Position numbers and translations under genes: made by a program | The notes under the pieces: model-generated | Database searches by the model: none | The model's input: the letters and a program-made list of their open reading frames with translations, nothing else | What the model was told of the DNA's origin: nothing | In this document: positions 51,157-61,932 of the stretch, piece by piece | Numbering within the stretch: position 1 is the first letter of the stretch | Layout: the number at the start of each line of letters is the position of its first letter | Source of the DNA: Leuctra nigra | Taxonomy: Eukaryota; Arthropoda; Insecta; Plecoptera; Leuctridae | Assembly (NCBI GenBank): GCA_934045905.1 | Contig: OW203766.1 | Location: 27,150,309 to 27,214,308, forward strand | Direction: 5' to 3' | Length of the DNA stretch: 64,000 nucleotides

Positions 51157-52089
51157 TTGTGATTGATCTCAAGGATTGGTACAGGATGTAGGATTAAGAT
51201 GGTCAGTTTATCCGCAAGGGGAAGGTCAACCAAGGTCAATGACTGAGATGTAGCAGGTGCCATTCTGCCAGTTATTCTCACATCACTCATCGCTCATCGC
51301 TCATAGACAGCAGAACACGGATTCATTCCATCCTCGATTATAAAGTTTTATAGAATGCTATTCAATTGATCAAAATTCGGAACTGCAATTTCGAAATGTA
51401 TTATTTTCCACAGCAATTGAATTTGATTAAACGTTAAATGCGGCTTGATTTTTTTAACGCAAACTTGTCTCTAGATTGAAGCATTCAGTGTTAATTGAGA
51501 GATGTAAAGGAGGCAGGAATGCGTTATTTTTTCCAATACAATTAATGACCATTTCATGTGTTCCTGATTTCAAAAATATGTGTTTCATTTTGCCTGAAAA
51601 TGCCTTTTTCTAATTTTTTTTATGAATTCAGTCCTTTTCTTGCTATTTTAAGGTCTTTTTGTAATTTTTTTTTAATAATTGGGGAAAATAATATGACATG
51701 TTTGTTGCAATGTTACAACAATTTTATGCATTTTGGTCTAGACCACAATTCATAAAAATTTCATCCACCATTTGGATAGCCATCAACAATCGACACTTGA
51801 TACATTTACACATTCATACAATAATTTAAGATAATTTTAATATACTACTCCAAGTCCAACTCCTAATCCGACCATAAAATTTGACTGGTCCTTTTTCGGG
51901 ATTTTGTGGTCCTTTTATAGTAGTTTTAAGGTACTATTTGTCTGCCTTTTTGGACGTTTCATAGATCCTAAACATCCTAGCCATGTTTATTATCAACTTC
52001 CTAATCATAATCGTTCAACCGTTGCTGTTATCATTTACAGAAATTCAATGATGAAAAGTGTCACATGAACGGACACGACAGACACCCAC

Positions 52090-52366
52090 CTGGAGGTCAT
52101 GATCTCGCGATATCTCAACGCGTGGACGACGGCGACGTATCTGTCAATGGCGAGTCCCATGAGACTGAAACACGACGCCGCCGCCGTCATCATGTACGGC
52201 GCGAACCTCCCGATGCACAGCCACTGGTTCATGCCCCACGTGTAGAACAAGTCGCAGGAGTACTCGAACAGGAGGAAGTAGACGCTGCCGAGGGCGGTGA
52301 TGATGTCGGCGATGCACAGGCTGAGAACGAGCCGCACGGAGGCGTGGTTCGGGCACGGCAACATCC
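52090..52366 (-). CDS. Receptor A, middle exon: class A GPCR TM2-TM3 with DRY motif
   Basis: This 277-nt exon reads two bases, 91 codons and two bases. Acceptor TTCTTCCAG lies before GGATG and donor GTGGGT after CCTCCAG. The leading GG joins the final G of the TM1 exon to give Gly, so the intron is phase 1. Encoded features are TM2 with the conserved Asp (SLCIADII), an extracellular loop, the TM3 Cys (WLCIGRF), and DRYVAVVHALRY followed by REIMTS. Spliced to the next exon the loop reads IMTSR-VTN, matching IMTER-RVT in receptor B. The first 69 nt and the preceding intron tail are repeated four more times just upstream at 52367-52935. Confidence is high because both splice sites, the phases and all class A landmarks agree. 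Confidence 0.93.
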
Positions 52367-52935
52367 CTGGAAGAACACAAGGTCCGAGAGTGAGGAGTAC
52401 GTTGTGGTTATTGTACAGGAGGTACTGATGATGTCGGCGATGCACAGGCTGAGGACGAGCCGCACGGAGGCGTGGTTCGGACACGGCAACATCCCTGGAA
52501 GAATACAAGGCAGAGAGTGAGGAGTACGTTGTGGTTATTGAACAGGAGGTACTGATGATGTCGGCGATGAAGACGATGAGGACGAGGCGCACGGAGGCGT
52601 GGTTCGGGCACGGCAACATCCCTGGAAGAATACAAGGGCAGAGAGTGAGGAGTACGTTGTGGTTATTGGACAGGAGGTACTGATGATGTCGGCGATGTAG
52701 AGGATGAGGACGAGGCGCACGGAGGCCTGGTTCGGACACGGCAACATCCCTGGAAGAATACAAGGCAGAGAGTGAGGAGTACGTTGTGGTTATTGGACAG
52801 GAGGTACTGATGATGTCGGTGATGTAGAGTATGAGGACGAGGCGCACGGAGGCGTGGTTCGGGCACGGCAACATCCCTGAAAGAATACATGGTCAAAGAG
52901 TGAGGAGCACGTTGTGGTTATTGAACAGGAGGTAC
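52367..52935 (-). repeat. Tandem array of TM2 mini-exon cassettes in receptor A
   Basis: Four extra copies of a 127/128-bp unit stand head to tail directly upstream of the TM2 exon. Each has an exon-like 69-nt part at 52426-52494, 52553-52621, 52681-52749 and 52808-52876. Each exon part is preceded by a polypyrimidine tract and CAG acceptor and followed by GTACCT, a possible weak donor. The intervals between them are 58 or 59 bp. Each exon part is two bases, 22 codons and one base, hence phase 1-1 and stop-free in the receptor frame. The copies differ at the TM2 core: SLCIADII, IVFIADII, ILYIADII and ILYITDII. Whether any copy is spliced into mRNA cannot be told from DNA. A simple tandem duplication across the intron-exon boundary would also create this layout. 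Confidence 0.9.
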
Positions 52936-55900
52936 TGGTCGACGGATGTCGCACTGGTGGGAGTAAGGTGACACACCTCAATTTTGTATTGCCTATGGTC
53001 AGGTTAGGAATAAGTTTATTGGCATCAAAGTCTAATCACTATAACAACCATCATAGTTATTTTGATGACCTTCTTGGAATTGGTATCTAGATTCGATTTA
53101 AAGGGATCTCCGTAGAAATCGTTCAAATTTCGCATAGGTATAAATAGATTTTTATGTTCTGCATCATAATGGCGAGAAAAAGTGGTAAACGTGAACTAAT
53201 TTTCGAGATAATCGCTTCAAAGCGTATTTGGCTGTTTTCCCACGTATAGATTTTTTTGAAAAATTTCTATAGTAAAATGAAAACTTTTTCATTGCATCGT
53301 GTATCAGATGCAATATTTAATTATAACATTTTTAAATGGATACCTTCGTGGACGTTTTACCGAGCTATGAGGGTTATACTGCTTTATTTTTACGTTTTTT
53401 TATCAGTAAAGTTCAGTTTTACATGTAAAAGTGTGTTGCCATGGTGAAACGGCCTTCTAGAAATTCGAAATTCTTTGCAAATTTGTAGACATTTCCAGAA
53501 GACCGTGATTATTATTATTGACTGCATGTCAACATTTACATGCAAGAGTAAATTGGAATCGGCTTGGGTCAAATTAAAACCTTTTTTGTAGAACTGAAAT
53601 ATAGTTTTTTGTATGACAACCTTGCTGAAATACCCTTCCTGGAGAATGTATTATTCTGTATTGAGATGGTTTCTATGATAATAAATGATGTTTCGAACAT
53701 ACAAGGACGATCAAGTGCCATTACTTGCACCGAATTGCGAATTAGCGTCAGTAGGGAAATATTAATTATTATTTTTAATGTTTCCTTGACTGTGAATGAG
53801 TCATGTAATTATAAAGACGATGTTTTTTTTTGCCTGAAGTTGTGTGTAAAATTGTTTTAGCATGAATAAGGCGCAACACCCTTTGTTTGCAGGTTGCAGG
53901 TAGATTTACCTTTGCTTGCAGGTATTTGAAGGTGCCAATGAAGTGAGTGGAGTCTGAATGTCAAACACGAAGGTTAATTTATAATCTTTCTAATTATAGA
54001 GTCAACAGAAAAATATTACAGTTTAATAAAAACTGTTCAGTTCGCAAAAAAAGTTATTAAATTAAAAAAATAAAAATCTTAGTTTTACTCAAGTTCCTAG
54101 ATGTCGAAGAAAATCGGAATTGAGTAATATTACTCTTTTTAGATTTTCTTTTGCCTGCGAAACGTATTTTTGTATAACTTATGCAAATAAAATATGTAAT
54201 TTTCCTGAATTGTAAACATTTAAGATCGTTTTATAAGTTTTTTAAGAGTTAATTTAAAATTTAGTTTTTAAGTTTGTTTAAAATTCACGTAGGTATTTTA
54301 TGGATAGCAAACTCAAACCTATTTTTAAAAAAGTTATAATAACAACGGCTGTGTGAAGGTGATTTTATTTGCGTATGACAGTTTTACAGTACGCTCCAAT
54401 ATGTTGTTTGTGATGTTATGGCCGTTTGTCAAAAAGAAGACTAAGTACGAACTTTTGACATAACACAGAAACTATTTATTCCGCCATTTTATTGCTACAA
54501 GGGTCAGAAATTGCAACATCGTATTTGCTTTCTAAGAAACTGGATCAATCTCCTTTTATCGCCAAAATTATTCTGAACAACTTTGTATTCACAACCACAC
54601 AGCTAGACGTTTTCTTCATTCTGTAACACCGTATTTAATCAACGCAAGATCAAAGCGGCAAAAAGTCGGTGAAAAAAACTTGACGACATTGAATGGGTTG
54701 TCTTTTGTTCGTAGCAAGTGCCGTTTTCTCGTTACTTATCGATGCAGTGACTGTCCGTTGAAATCCCGCGAAAAATATGCTAAAAAAATGCCTCTTGGCT
54801 GCAAAATAAGTTTAATAACAGGGGGAAAAAGCAGACTCTAACATAACCAAAAGCACGATGATATTTTGTCATAACCTTGATATTTTCGACTTTTTTGTGT
54901 GCATAATATTTCGAGTTTGTGTGTTTGAAACATTCTTTCACTAATAATCTGTTGTTCAACATGATTTTAGTTCCTGCCTCCAAACAGAACTGTTTGGTTT
55001 TTCCCGGAGAGTTCAATATCATTTAATTGCGACTGTAAAAGAGTGTTAAAGTGTTACCTACTGTCTGAGTATGCCAGCGCAAATCCTACATAACTGGTTA
55101 CAACCAGATCCGAGAAAAAACCCTAAAAAATCGAAGATGATATGCCGCTAACGCCCTTGTGACTTTTGATAAATGCATCGTGATACACGCATTTCTGTTT
55201 ACGTTTTCGCATACATTTTACGGCACCTGTTCATTGTTTTTATATTGACATCTTTACACAGATAATTTGTACAGCAAACCCTGATATGTTCTTTCAAGGT
55301 TTGGTTTTAACGGTTGATGAAATTCTTATTAAACTAGAATACGCCACGATTTAGGGAAGAGAAACATAATAATTATGCATCATACCTGGACGAAAATTTA
55401 TTTTAAACATAAGTTTTCTACATTTCCCTTATTTCAAGTAGGTACTTAAAACATTCGTGTATATAGTCAAGGCCGTTCAAATAATTATTGGTGTAAAATG
55501 AACTCTGAGAATGTGTGATGTTACGAATGCAAGAATTGTACAATCACCTTGAAAATATTTCGTTTTACAGCTTGTATGAGGATATTTCTCTCGTTGTTTT
55601 TAATTTCAATTGGAACAGAAATGTTGGTTCTCAATGTTTCAAAGCTAGAAAACACCTTTGTTTGATTCCAACGGTGGACATCAAAGGACACCAAGTTTTA
55701 TCCAAATATAATTTTTTTCAATAAATCTCTGCCACAGTAAATTAGGTAATCCTATTAGAAATTATTTAAAACAGTGTCAGGATAACCTCGCTATGGCTTA
55801 AACGTTATTTTTTTAAAATAAATAATACACTTTGTGCATAATCCGTATTATCATAATTTTCAATAAATATTAATTTTGGATGATTGAGCTATCGCCGAGG

Positions 55901-56245
55901 TCAATATCAATTCAAATTTAAATTCAAGACAAAATTGCGTCTTTGTCTTTCAAAATCACATTTCAAATTTTTGCGACAAATATTGCTTAGCAAAATAAAA
56001 TATAATAAGTGGTCACCCTAGCTGCGGTCAACGTTCTTTGACTTTCAAAAAATAAAATATAATAAGCGTATACACCCTCCCATAATTTTCCTTAAAAAAT
56101 CCATATAGCTGGTTAACATTCTTCGACTTTCAAAAAATAAAATATAATAAGTGTACACCCTCCCATTATTTTCCTTAAAAAACATGAAAATCCACCCGTC
56201 TGGCCAACCAATTTTCTACTTTGAAAATCTCTGTGTCTCACTCAC
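52936..56245 (-). other. Receptor A intron 1, part upstream of the cassette array
   Basis: This is the remainder of the phase-1 intron between the TM1 and TM2 exons (whole intron 52367-56245). Apart from short imperfect repeats near 55991-56205 I see no coding signature in it. Reading frames at 53256-53860 and 54780-55022 look like chance frames in AT-rich DNA. Confidence 0.6.
55991..56205. repeat. Imperfect tandem repeat beside the TM1 exon
   Basis: The motif AAAATAAAATATAATAAG recurs three times, at about 55991, 56048 and 56133. The last two copies are followed by nearly the same text (ACACCCTCCCAT, then TTTTCCTTAAAAAA). The units are of unequal length, about 57 and 84 bp. They lie in the intron just 3' of the receptor A TM1 exon. 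Confidence 0.75.
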
Positions 56246-56472
56246 CCGCAAGTTTCAGTCTCCGATGGTATCTCAGAATGGCGAAGATGATGAGCATGTT
56301 GCAGCAGATCGCGAAGATGATGAGGACGGCGTCAACGCTGCCGTGAACTATGAGGTACGGGACGCCGCCGATCCGGTCGGGGAATCCCGTCTCGCCCGTG
56401 CAATACATCGCAGGCGGCGACCAATCACAGGGAGGCGCCGGGACGCCGGGTAGACGTCGGTTCTCGCATCGT
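56246..56472 (-). CDS. Receptor A, TM1 exon with extracellular N-terminal segment
   Basis: This 227-nt exon reads one base, 75 codons and one base. The acceptor is a CT-rich tract plus TTCTCAG at 56473 and the donor is GTGAGT after CTTGCGG. The translation starts with an extracellular stretch containing two Cys (PPCDW and YCTGETG). A hydrophobic TM1 follows with the conserved Asn (ICCNMLIIFAILRY) and then basic RRLKLA of the first intracellular loop. The final G joins GG of the 52090-52366 exon in frame. The initiator Met is not visible; one or more N-terminal exons, with or without a signal peptide, should lie further upstream in 56.5-61.3 kb or be too short to recognise. A tRNA-derived SINE ends about 40 bp from the acceptor. 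Confidence 0.85.
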
Positions 56473-56512
56473 CTGAGAATAGAGAGAGAGGTGTTATGGA
56501 TGGATTTTTTTG

Positions 56513-56766
56513 TCTGGGGCTTAACGTCGCACTGTTCTGCAGCGAGGCTATTGGCGACGGATGAATGATTAGGATGATGATTGGGAGATGATGGTGAAGA
56601 GTTGTTAAGGATGGAAGGTGGGAAGGAGGCGGTCGTGGCCTATTAGTAGGGTACCTTCCCAGCATTTGCCTGTCGACTGAGGGAATACCCCAGTCAGGAT
56701 GGACGGCCGCGGCGATCGAACCCGGGCCTCCGTAATACAAGTTCAGAGCGTTACCACTCAGCCAAC
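56513..56766 (-). mobile_element. tRNA-derived SINE next to receptor A TM1 acceptor
   Basis: This is a minus-strand copy of the SINE seen at 37966-38243. The tRNA-like head lies at about 56700-56766 with an A-box (TGGCTGAGTGGT reversed) and a B-box (GGTTCGATC reversed). The body contains the family's GGGAAGGTACCCTACTAATA stretch reversed and the tail box GTGCGACGTTAAG reversed. It sits upstream of the TM1 exon, its tail about 40 bp from the splice acceptor, so it may lie over the branch-point region. Confidence 0.85.
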
Positions 56767-56847
56767 CTGTTCCGTGGATTCGAGATATTGTTAGGGAGAT
56801 GATTATAGTATAGAGCATGACGAGAGTTACATTACACTCAACAAATC

Positions 56848-56900
56848 ATAAAACGGTATTTAAACGAAACGGATTTGCTGCTGGTCAGGCTCCTTGACAC
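56848..56900. mobile_element. Half copy of the 60.3-kb inverted-repeat element
   Basis: The stretch reads AAACGGTATTTAAACGAAAC, then GGATTTGCTG, then CTGGTCAGGCTCCTTGACA. It matches the left arm and first interior bases of the element at 60314-60480. No right arm is present, so this is a truncated relic. Confidence 0.6.
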
Positions 56901-57016
56901 ATTCGATTCTAGAATGAAAAATATATTTCAAATTATGTTCTAAAAAACGAGAAATAGAATTAGAAACTGAGAAAGCGTAGCTCTTCAGGTATTATTTCAA
57001 AGATAAATCCTTATTT

Positions 57017-57111
57017 TTGCTACTTATTAAGCTAATAACAATAAGTATTGCTACTTATTAAAATAATAACAATAGGTATTGCTACTTATTAAGATAATAA
57101 CAATAAGTATT
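57017..57111. repeat. 31-bp tandem repeat, about three copies
   Basis: Copies of TTGCTACTTATTAAG followed by AATAACAATAAGTA start at 57017, 57048 and 57079. They differ by only a few bases. Confidence 0.85.
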
Positions 57112-57552
57112 GCACAAGAGTGTTGAAGTTTGTCAAAAAATACAATAAAAAAATATTTTGTGTTGCTAATAATTATACAGTTCCAGTTTTAATATTTAGC
57201 TTAATTTATGTTTCTTAAGATCTGGCACAATATTTGGAACTATCCCAGCATGGACACAACGACCCCATGCGGTAGTAAAGATTAACGACCCTTGATCTGC
57301 ACTTGAACTTCTTTAAACTCCGTGGTATCGTGTGGATTACCGACCGTGGGAAAGTTTGGATTATATTGAGATTAGATGATTACAATGGAGCCATGACACT
57401 TTTACTATCATTATGCCCTTTTACAAACCTTATTTAACCCAATGCGTTAAAACTAGCAAGTATTGTTAGTTAACAGGTTTACAATATTACAAGTAAGTAA
57501 TGCAAAGTAATTTATAAACTATTTTGTGAAAGTAATAATGTCGTTTTAAGTT

Positions 57553-57658
57553 GAAATACCTAATGAGGGACGTAATACACTTGTAGAAAATCCATCTAAC
57601 AGATCAAAATGATAGATGGATTTTCTACAAGTGTATTACGTCCCTCATTAGGTATTTC
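57553..57658. repeat. Perfect 45-bp inverted repeat (hairpin)
   Basis: The left arm 57553-57597 and the right arm 57614-57658 are exact reverse complements over 45 bp, separated by a 16-bp loop. The arm begins GAAATACCTAATGAGGGACG. No mismatch was found by eye, which suggests a recent origin or conversion between the arms. The loop's AACAGATC is partly mirrored by GATCTGTT just beyond the right arm. A transcript through it would form a long double-stranded stem. Confidence 0.95.
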
Positions 57659-60313
57659 ATTTATTTTGGTGATCTGTTGGCGCTAATAACCAAGTAGTTA
57701 AGCGCAAAAAAATTGATCTTTGAAATCATAGTGAAACCTATGTTAATGTTACTGTAACAGTAAGGTGTATTTCCATGCACGAGAAATGCATTGCGAGCGA
57801 TGCGCTACCCAGCGCTCTTTCACTCTGACAATAATGGTTTGTGGACGTGACAGGAAAGGAACGAGCGGAGCGCCAGTTGGCCATGGAAGCAATGTGGAAA
57901 TGTTCGGCCGTGGAAACTAATCAGAATAATTTAGAGTGTCAAATTGAATGAACTAATCGGAAGATTAATCAGAATTGATTGACTTGATTATCATGTCGAA
58001 TAACCTTTGCTCGAAATCAGAATGAATAAGAGGCGAAGTAGAGATTGTGTTTTTCTTAGGAGATTACACAAAGAAGAGTTGATTAATGATTACTATAAAT
58101 TATTTTATAGTTCTATATGATGAATAAATATGGTTTTTATTTTAGAAAATTTCAGTTACAAGATTGGTCGATTGGATCGAAGAATTTGTAAGATTTTTGC
58201 GTGTAAGAAAGATCGGAGAGTTCAATGCATGTGAAAGAAATAACCGATACTAAATAATAACAATATAAGAATTAAGCAATGCAAAATAAATTATTGCAAA
58301 CATAATGGTACCAGAGTGGTTTGGTACATTCCTCTGTTATTTTTGTTATGCATTGTATATTGTTATTGTGCAATCTCGACTGAAAATTCATTGTATTTAC
58401 CTCTTGAATCTGTATTAGAATAACACCCTTTCCCACATACAATTCCTACACGGGCTTAATATTTCATTAATATTTTGATAATTTGCACTTTTTCTTATAT
58501 AGATAATAAAGTACGATAAAAGTTTAGTGGAATTCTAACAAATACAATTATAAAATAAAAATAAATATGAAATAAAAATAAATTAAATTAAATTAAAATT
58601 ACAATAAAATAAAATTACAATAAATCGTTTAATTTAGAAAAGTAGGAAAATCATTTACTACATTTTTGAATTTGTGCGGTATCCAAAAACTCAAGTTCAC
58701 GATACCCAATAAAAATCCAACTAATCTATTTAAATTAAATTAAACACTTTAAAATGAACTAAATCGCCAAAACAATTATTTCACTTGATGCCTCTTCATT
58801 TCTGCGAATCACTTGCATGACTTGTATTATTATTCATCACCATCGACTTACCTGAAGAAGCTAAGAGAACTTGTTACACAGCTAGTTTGCTTCCATCTTC
58901 AGCCAACACTAATGTCCGATGATACACAGCATACACAGTCTGCCTCTACTGGCCTTGACCACACATATACAATGTTTTTTTCAACATCCATTAGCCTTCG
59001 TAGAACCTAGCTACTTTTTCCACTAGATTATTAGGAATCAAGTTTTCGAAATGCGAAACATGAGATTTGTTGATATGCGCAATTATCATTTTTGTAGACA
59101 TCTTTATGTTTTGTTACAGGTATTTAGTTTGATAATTTGGTGGAGATCTGTGATTTTTAGTGACGTGAAATCTTTTTTAGTTAAATGTTTTTTTTAACAT
59201 TACCAATCGTTGTTTTGGGAAAATTGATTGATTGAATAATTTTGATTGTCTGTAATTTGTAAAAAAAAGTTGTGTGCTCATTGAGGGTTTGTGAAAACTT
59301 GATGGAGTATCAAATTTCTAGTTAAAAGTAATTGTTTGTGTTCATTAGCGCATTTCAACAGTAACCTCAAGCTTTAAATATGTAGGTATATTTTTTATTG
59401 ATTTTCTGAAAACTGTTAAACCACTAGATTCAGGTTTCTCCTTAAACGCTTTAGACTAGTTGTGTGAGTAGTCTCGCATTTCTAGACGTATTTAGACAAG
59501 TTTAATCTGACATTTCGTCATTTCGCATAATTCATTTTTATTTTTTTATACGAACTAAAAGAAACAAAATATCTGATAAAATTGCACCTTTTTATGAACT
59601 CATTCATTACACCACCTTCATTGCATGTTCACTGAATAATGTCTAGCAATTTTGCTTAATTCAGTAAAATCTGCAAAGACTATAGTAATTGCTAATTACT
59701 GCAAAAAATAACTACAAACTTAAAAAAGCATAATTCATGTTATTTGGTAACATATAATGACCGCCATGTAATCACATACAAACAAAAGCATAAGTAAACA
59801 TGAGGTTTAAATTTCAAGATCTCAAAGACGAAAGAACTGAAAGATTCGCAAACTTCACTTACTTCGCAAAGTTCATTCAATCAAAACGTTCGATTATTTT
59901 CAAAACAAGCTCTCGTATCTCAGTTGCGCACGCAGGTCTATCATAAATCACGCCAAGCTACAATAATTAACACGGCTGGTAATCCCCAGACAATGCAGAT
60001 TAAGACTCATCGTTGCTTATAAACAATCATCTCTACGCATGCGCACGACCTTCAAGCAATTATTTACGATTTTATTCATAAAGTCGATGTATTTCAACGG
60101 CAATAAGGAAGAGTGTACAAAGTTGTAAAAAGTTTGTATTTGTTTTTGTAGACCGGTTTTTCTTTGTGTCTAGTCATAACGTGAACATTAATCTTGTAAA
60201 ATTACAACATACAAAAAAAGAGTGCAATTCACAAAAGTTGTATGTATTAACTAATTTAAATAGTAACTAGGTAAGAAGTAAAAAATAATTGCATATTTTA
60301 ATAAGTACTGTAA
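57659..60313. other. Non-coding interval between the two receptor genes
   Basis: I see no supportable gene. It includes a low-complexity AAATT/AAAT-rich block near 58545-58630. The missing receptor A N-terminal exon could be here on the minus strand, but I cannot identify it. Confidence 0.5.
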
Positions 60314-60480
60314 ACTTGGCACAACTGAAAATGGTATTTGAACGAAACAAATTGGCTGGTGGTCAGGTTCCTTAACAATCAATCCTTGTTATTATCAGTG
60401 ACAAGAGCCAAGGGGATGATGCCATCACATCTTTTTCAGCCAATCCGTTTCTTTCGAATACCGTTTTAAGTTTTGCCACG
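60314..60480. mobile_element. Small terminal-inverted-repeat element (MITE-like)
   Basis: The left arm reads TTGGCACAACTGAAAATGG, then TATTTGAACGAAACAAATTG, then GCTG. The reverse complement of the right arm reads GTGGCAAAACTTAAAACGG, then TATTCGAAAGAAACGGATTG, then GCTG. The arms are about 45 bp and roughly 80% alike by eye, enclosing about 75 bp. A half copy lies at 56848-56900. Confidence 0.7.
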
Positions 60481-60776
60481 TGTACAGTCCACGAGAGCAG
60501 GGAAATGTCTACATACACGTAAATGGAGTTTCTTGGGGGACAAAAAGCTCGTAAGTTGTCAAAAGTTTACTTTGTCCGGTAAGCTTGAATGGTTGAACTT
60601 TTTCTCCTATGTGAATTCTGCTCTAGAAATGGAACACTTTCGTATGTGTATTCCCCTTTTCTTGTGATAGTCATACTCTTATAGTGGCTTTTAAATGTGG
60701 GTCTGTTTGGGTCAATCGTTGAATCGTATATTTAGGTAAAATTATCCATTCAAATATCTCTGAATTAAAGTTTGTT

Positions 60777-60840
60777 AAAATAGCTCAGTTGGTAGAGCTC
60801 TCTAATGACTTACATTCCACTGTTGGAAGGAAGTTGTGAC
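60777..60840 (+). pseudogene. tRNA-like relic (A-box only)
   Basis: AATAGCTCAGTTGGTAGAGC matches the D-arm/A-box region of a tRNA. No matching B-box or acceptor-stem pairing follows at normal spacing, so this is a relic or SINE fragment rather than a functional tRNA. Confidence 0.35.
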
Positions 60841-61007
60841 ATGGTAAATGGTGGAGGTGCCAGATTACACAAAGATCACATCACAGTAACAAGAATAAAC
60901 TTTAATTTCACATTATACTATTTGTGTAATATAACAAATATTTGTGACAGCTTTGTAATGTGCTTTTTCACTAAACATAGAACAATAATAACATTAAAAA
61001 TTATTAT

Positions 61008-61008
61008 G

Positions 61009-61054
<46 letters not shown>
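61008..61054. repeat. (AAT)n microsatellite
   Basis: About 15 uninterrupted AAT units, downstream of the receptor B stop codon. Confidence 0.97.
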
Positions 61055-61055
<1 letters not shown>

Positions 61056-61325
61056 CAACAAGCTCTTAGTTATTTTGTACTGTTATTTCTCCTCCAATTG
61101 TTGCGTCATTGTACACATTTTAATCAATAATAATACTCACTAACATACAAATTTAAATTATTTTTTTTACTCATACCCTGTTTCCAAAAAAATATTTGGT
61201 TCAGAGCATGGTGGTATTGGTTTAGAGAGACAGTTTATGGTAGATTGCATTTTGTATGTAAACAAATTACTAGAGGGCACTTCAAAAAGCAGCAAAAAGC
61301 TTGAAAGCAGGATGCTTTCAAAGTC

Positions 61326-61932
61326 CTATACGGCTCTACCATACGAGGCAAGTGGCATATCAGATATAGTTTTCACGCGATTCCCTATCTTGACAATAAC
61401 TTTGCTCTGCCGTTTACATGTATGAAACATCTGCATCATTGCAGTCTGCACTATTGGATTCGTATAACCGTACAAAACAGGATTCACTACAAAAATCACA
61501 TTGGACAGAGTGTACGCGAAACTGTACACCATTGAAACTATCGGATTTTGCGTGCCATCTCTATAATCAATAACCTTCACAATCATCATGACAAGAAACG
61601 GCAACCAACAGACAGTGTAAGCAACGACAATACGCAGTAACGTCTTGGCCGATTTGCTGCTCATCCTCTCTTTAGTCGTGATCAGCGTCCCGGCGTCTTG
61701 GGCGTGACGCTGAGCCGACGCCGACGCCTCGCGGAAGATGCGCAGATGGACGGCGACGATGAAGCCGGTGATGAAGCAGTGGCTGACGATGCCGTTGGCG
61801 ATGAGGAAGTACCACGGTATGATGCTCTGGTCGGTGCAAGGGGCTTCGGGGTCCCAGGAGTTAAAGAGGAAGACGACGGAGGAATCCAAGCCGGCGGCGA
61901 CCCAGATCAACATAATTGAGATGGTCACCCTC
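61326..61932 (-). CDS. Receptor B, last exon: class A GPCR TM4-TM7 and C-tail
   Basis: The exon starts at acceptor TACTGTTCCAG. Its first base completes an AG-N Arg codon, giving IMTER-RVTISIMLIW. It ends with TAG. In order it shows TM4 with its Trp (MLIWVAAG), ECL2 with Cys (EAPCTDQ), TM5 (WYFLIANGIVSHCFITG), a third loop with REASASAQRHA and ERMSSKSAKT, TM6 with canonical CWLPF, and TM7 with canonical NPVLYGY. An amphipathic segment with a possible palmitoylation Cys (MFHTCKR) and a short basic tail follow. This receptor keeps the motifs that receptor A has lost. The HALRY..IMT second loop and absence of the TM5 proline recall the MECA branch (melanocortin, cannabinoid, adenosine), but that is a weak similarity and no ligand can be named. 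Confidence 0.94.

Larger units (their letters stand above)
49164..52089 (-). other. Receptor A intron 2 (between TM3 and TM4 exons)
   Basis: This 2.9-kb intron is bounded by donor GTGGGT and acceptor CATCCAG. It is phase 2: the AG of an Arg codon is left on the 5' exon. It holds an inverted-repeat element at 49283-50046, in which a reversed piece of the dispersed repeat family is embedded, and a second inverted-repeat element at 50836-51156 that carries a 27-C run. I see no further exon in it. Confidence 0.8.

Noticed and set aside
51558..51755. Phe/Leu-rich plus frame in receptor A intron 2
   Set aside because: T-rich low-complexity sequence; no signal-peptide or domain logic.
52035..52874. 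A single 279-codon open frame running through the receptor A cassette array
   Set aside because: It is open because the repeat units are stop-poor in all frames. The splice sites, phases and class A alignment show that only 52090-52366 is the receptor exon; the rest reads intron tails.
56348..56818. 156-codon minus frame over the TM1 exon and SINE
   Set aside because: It is a reading of the tRNA-derived SINE plus an out-of-frame reading of the TM1 exon.
60777..60840. Functional tRNA gene
   Set aside because: Only the A-box half is present; no B-box, anticodon stem or acceptor stem can be paired.
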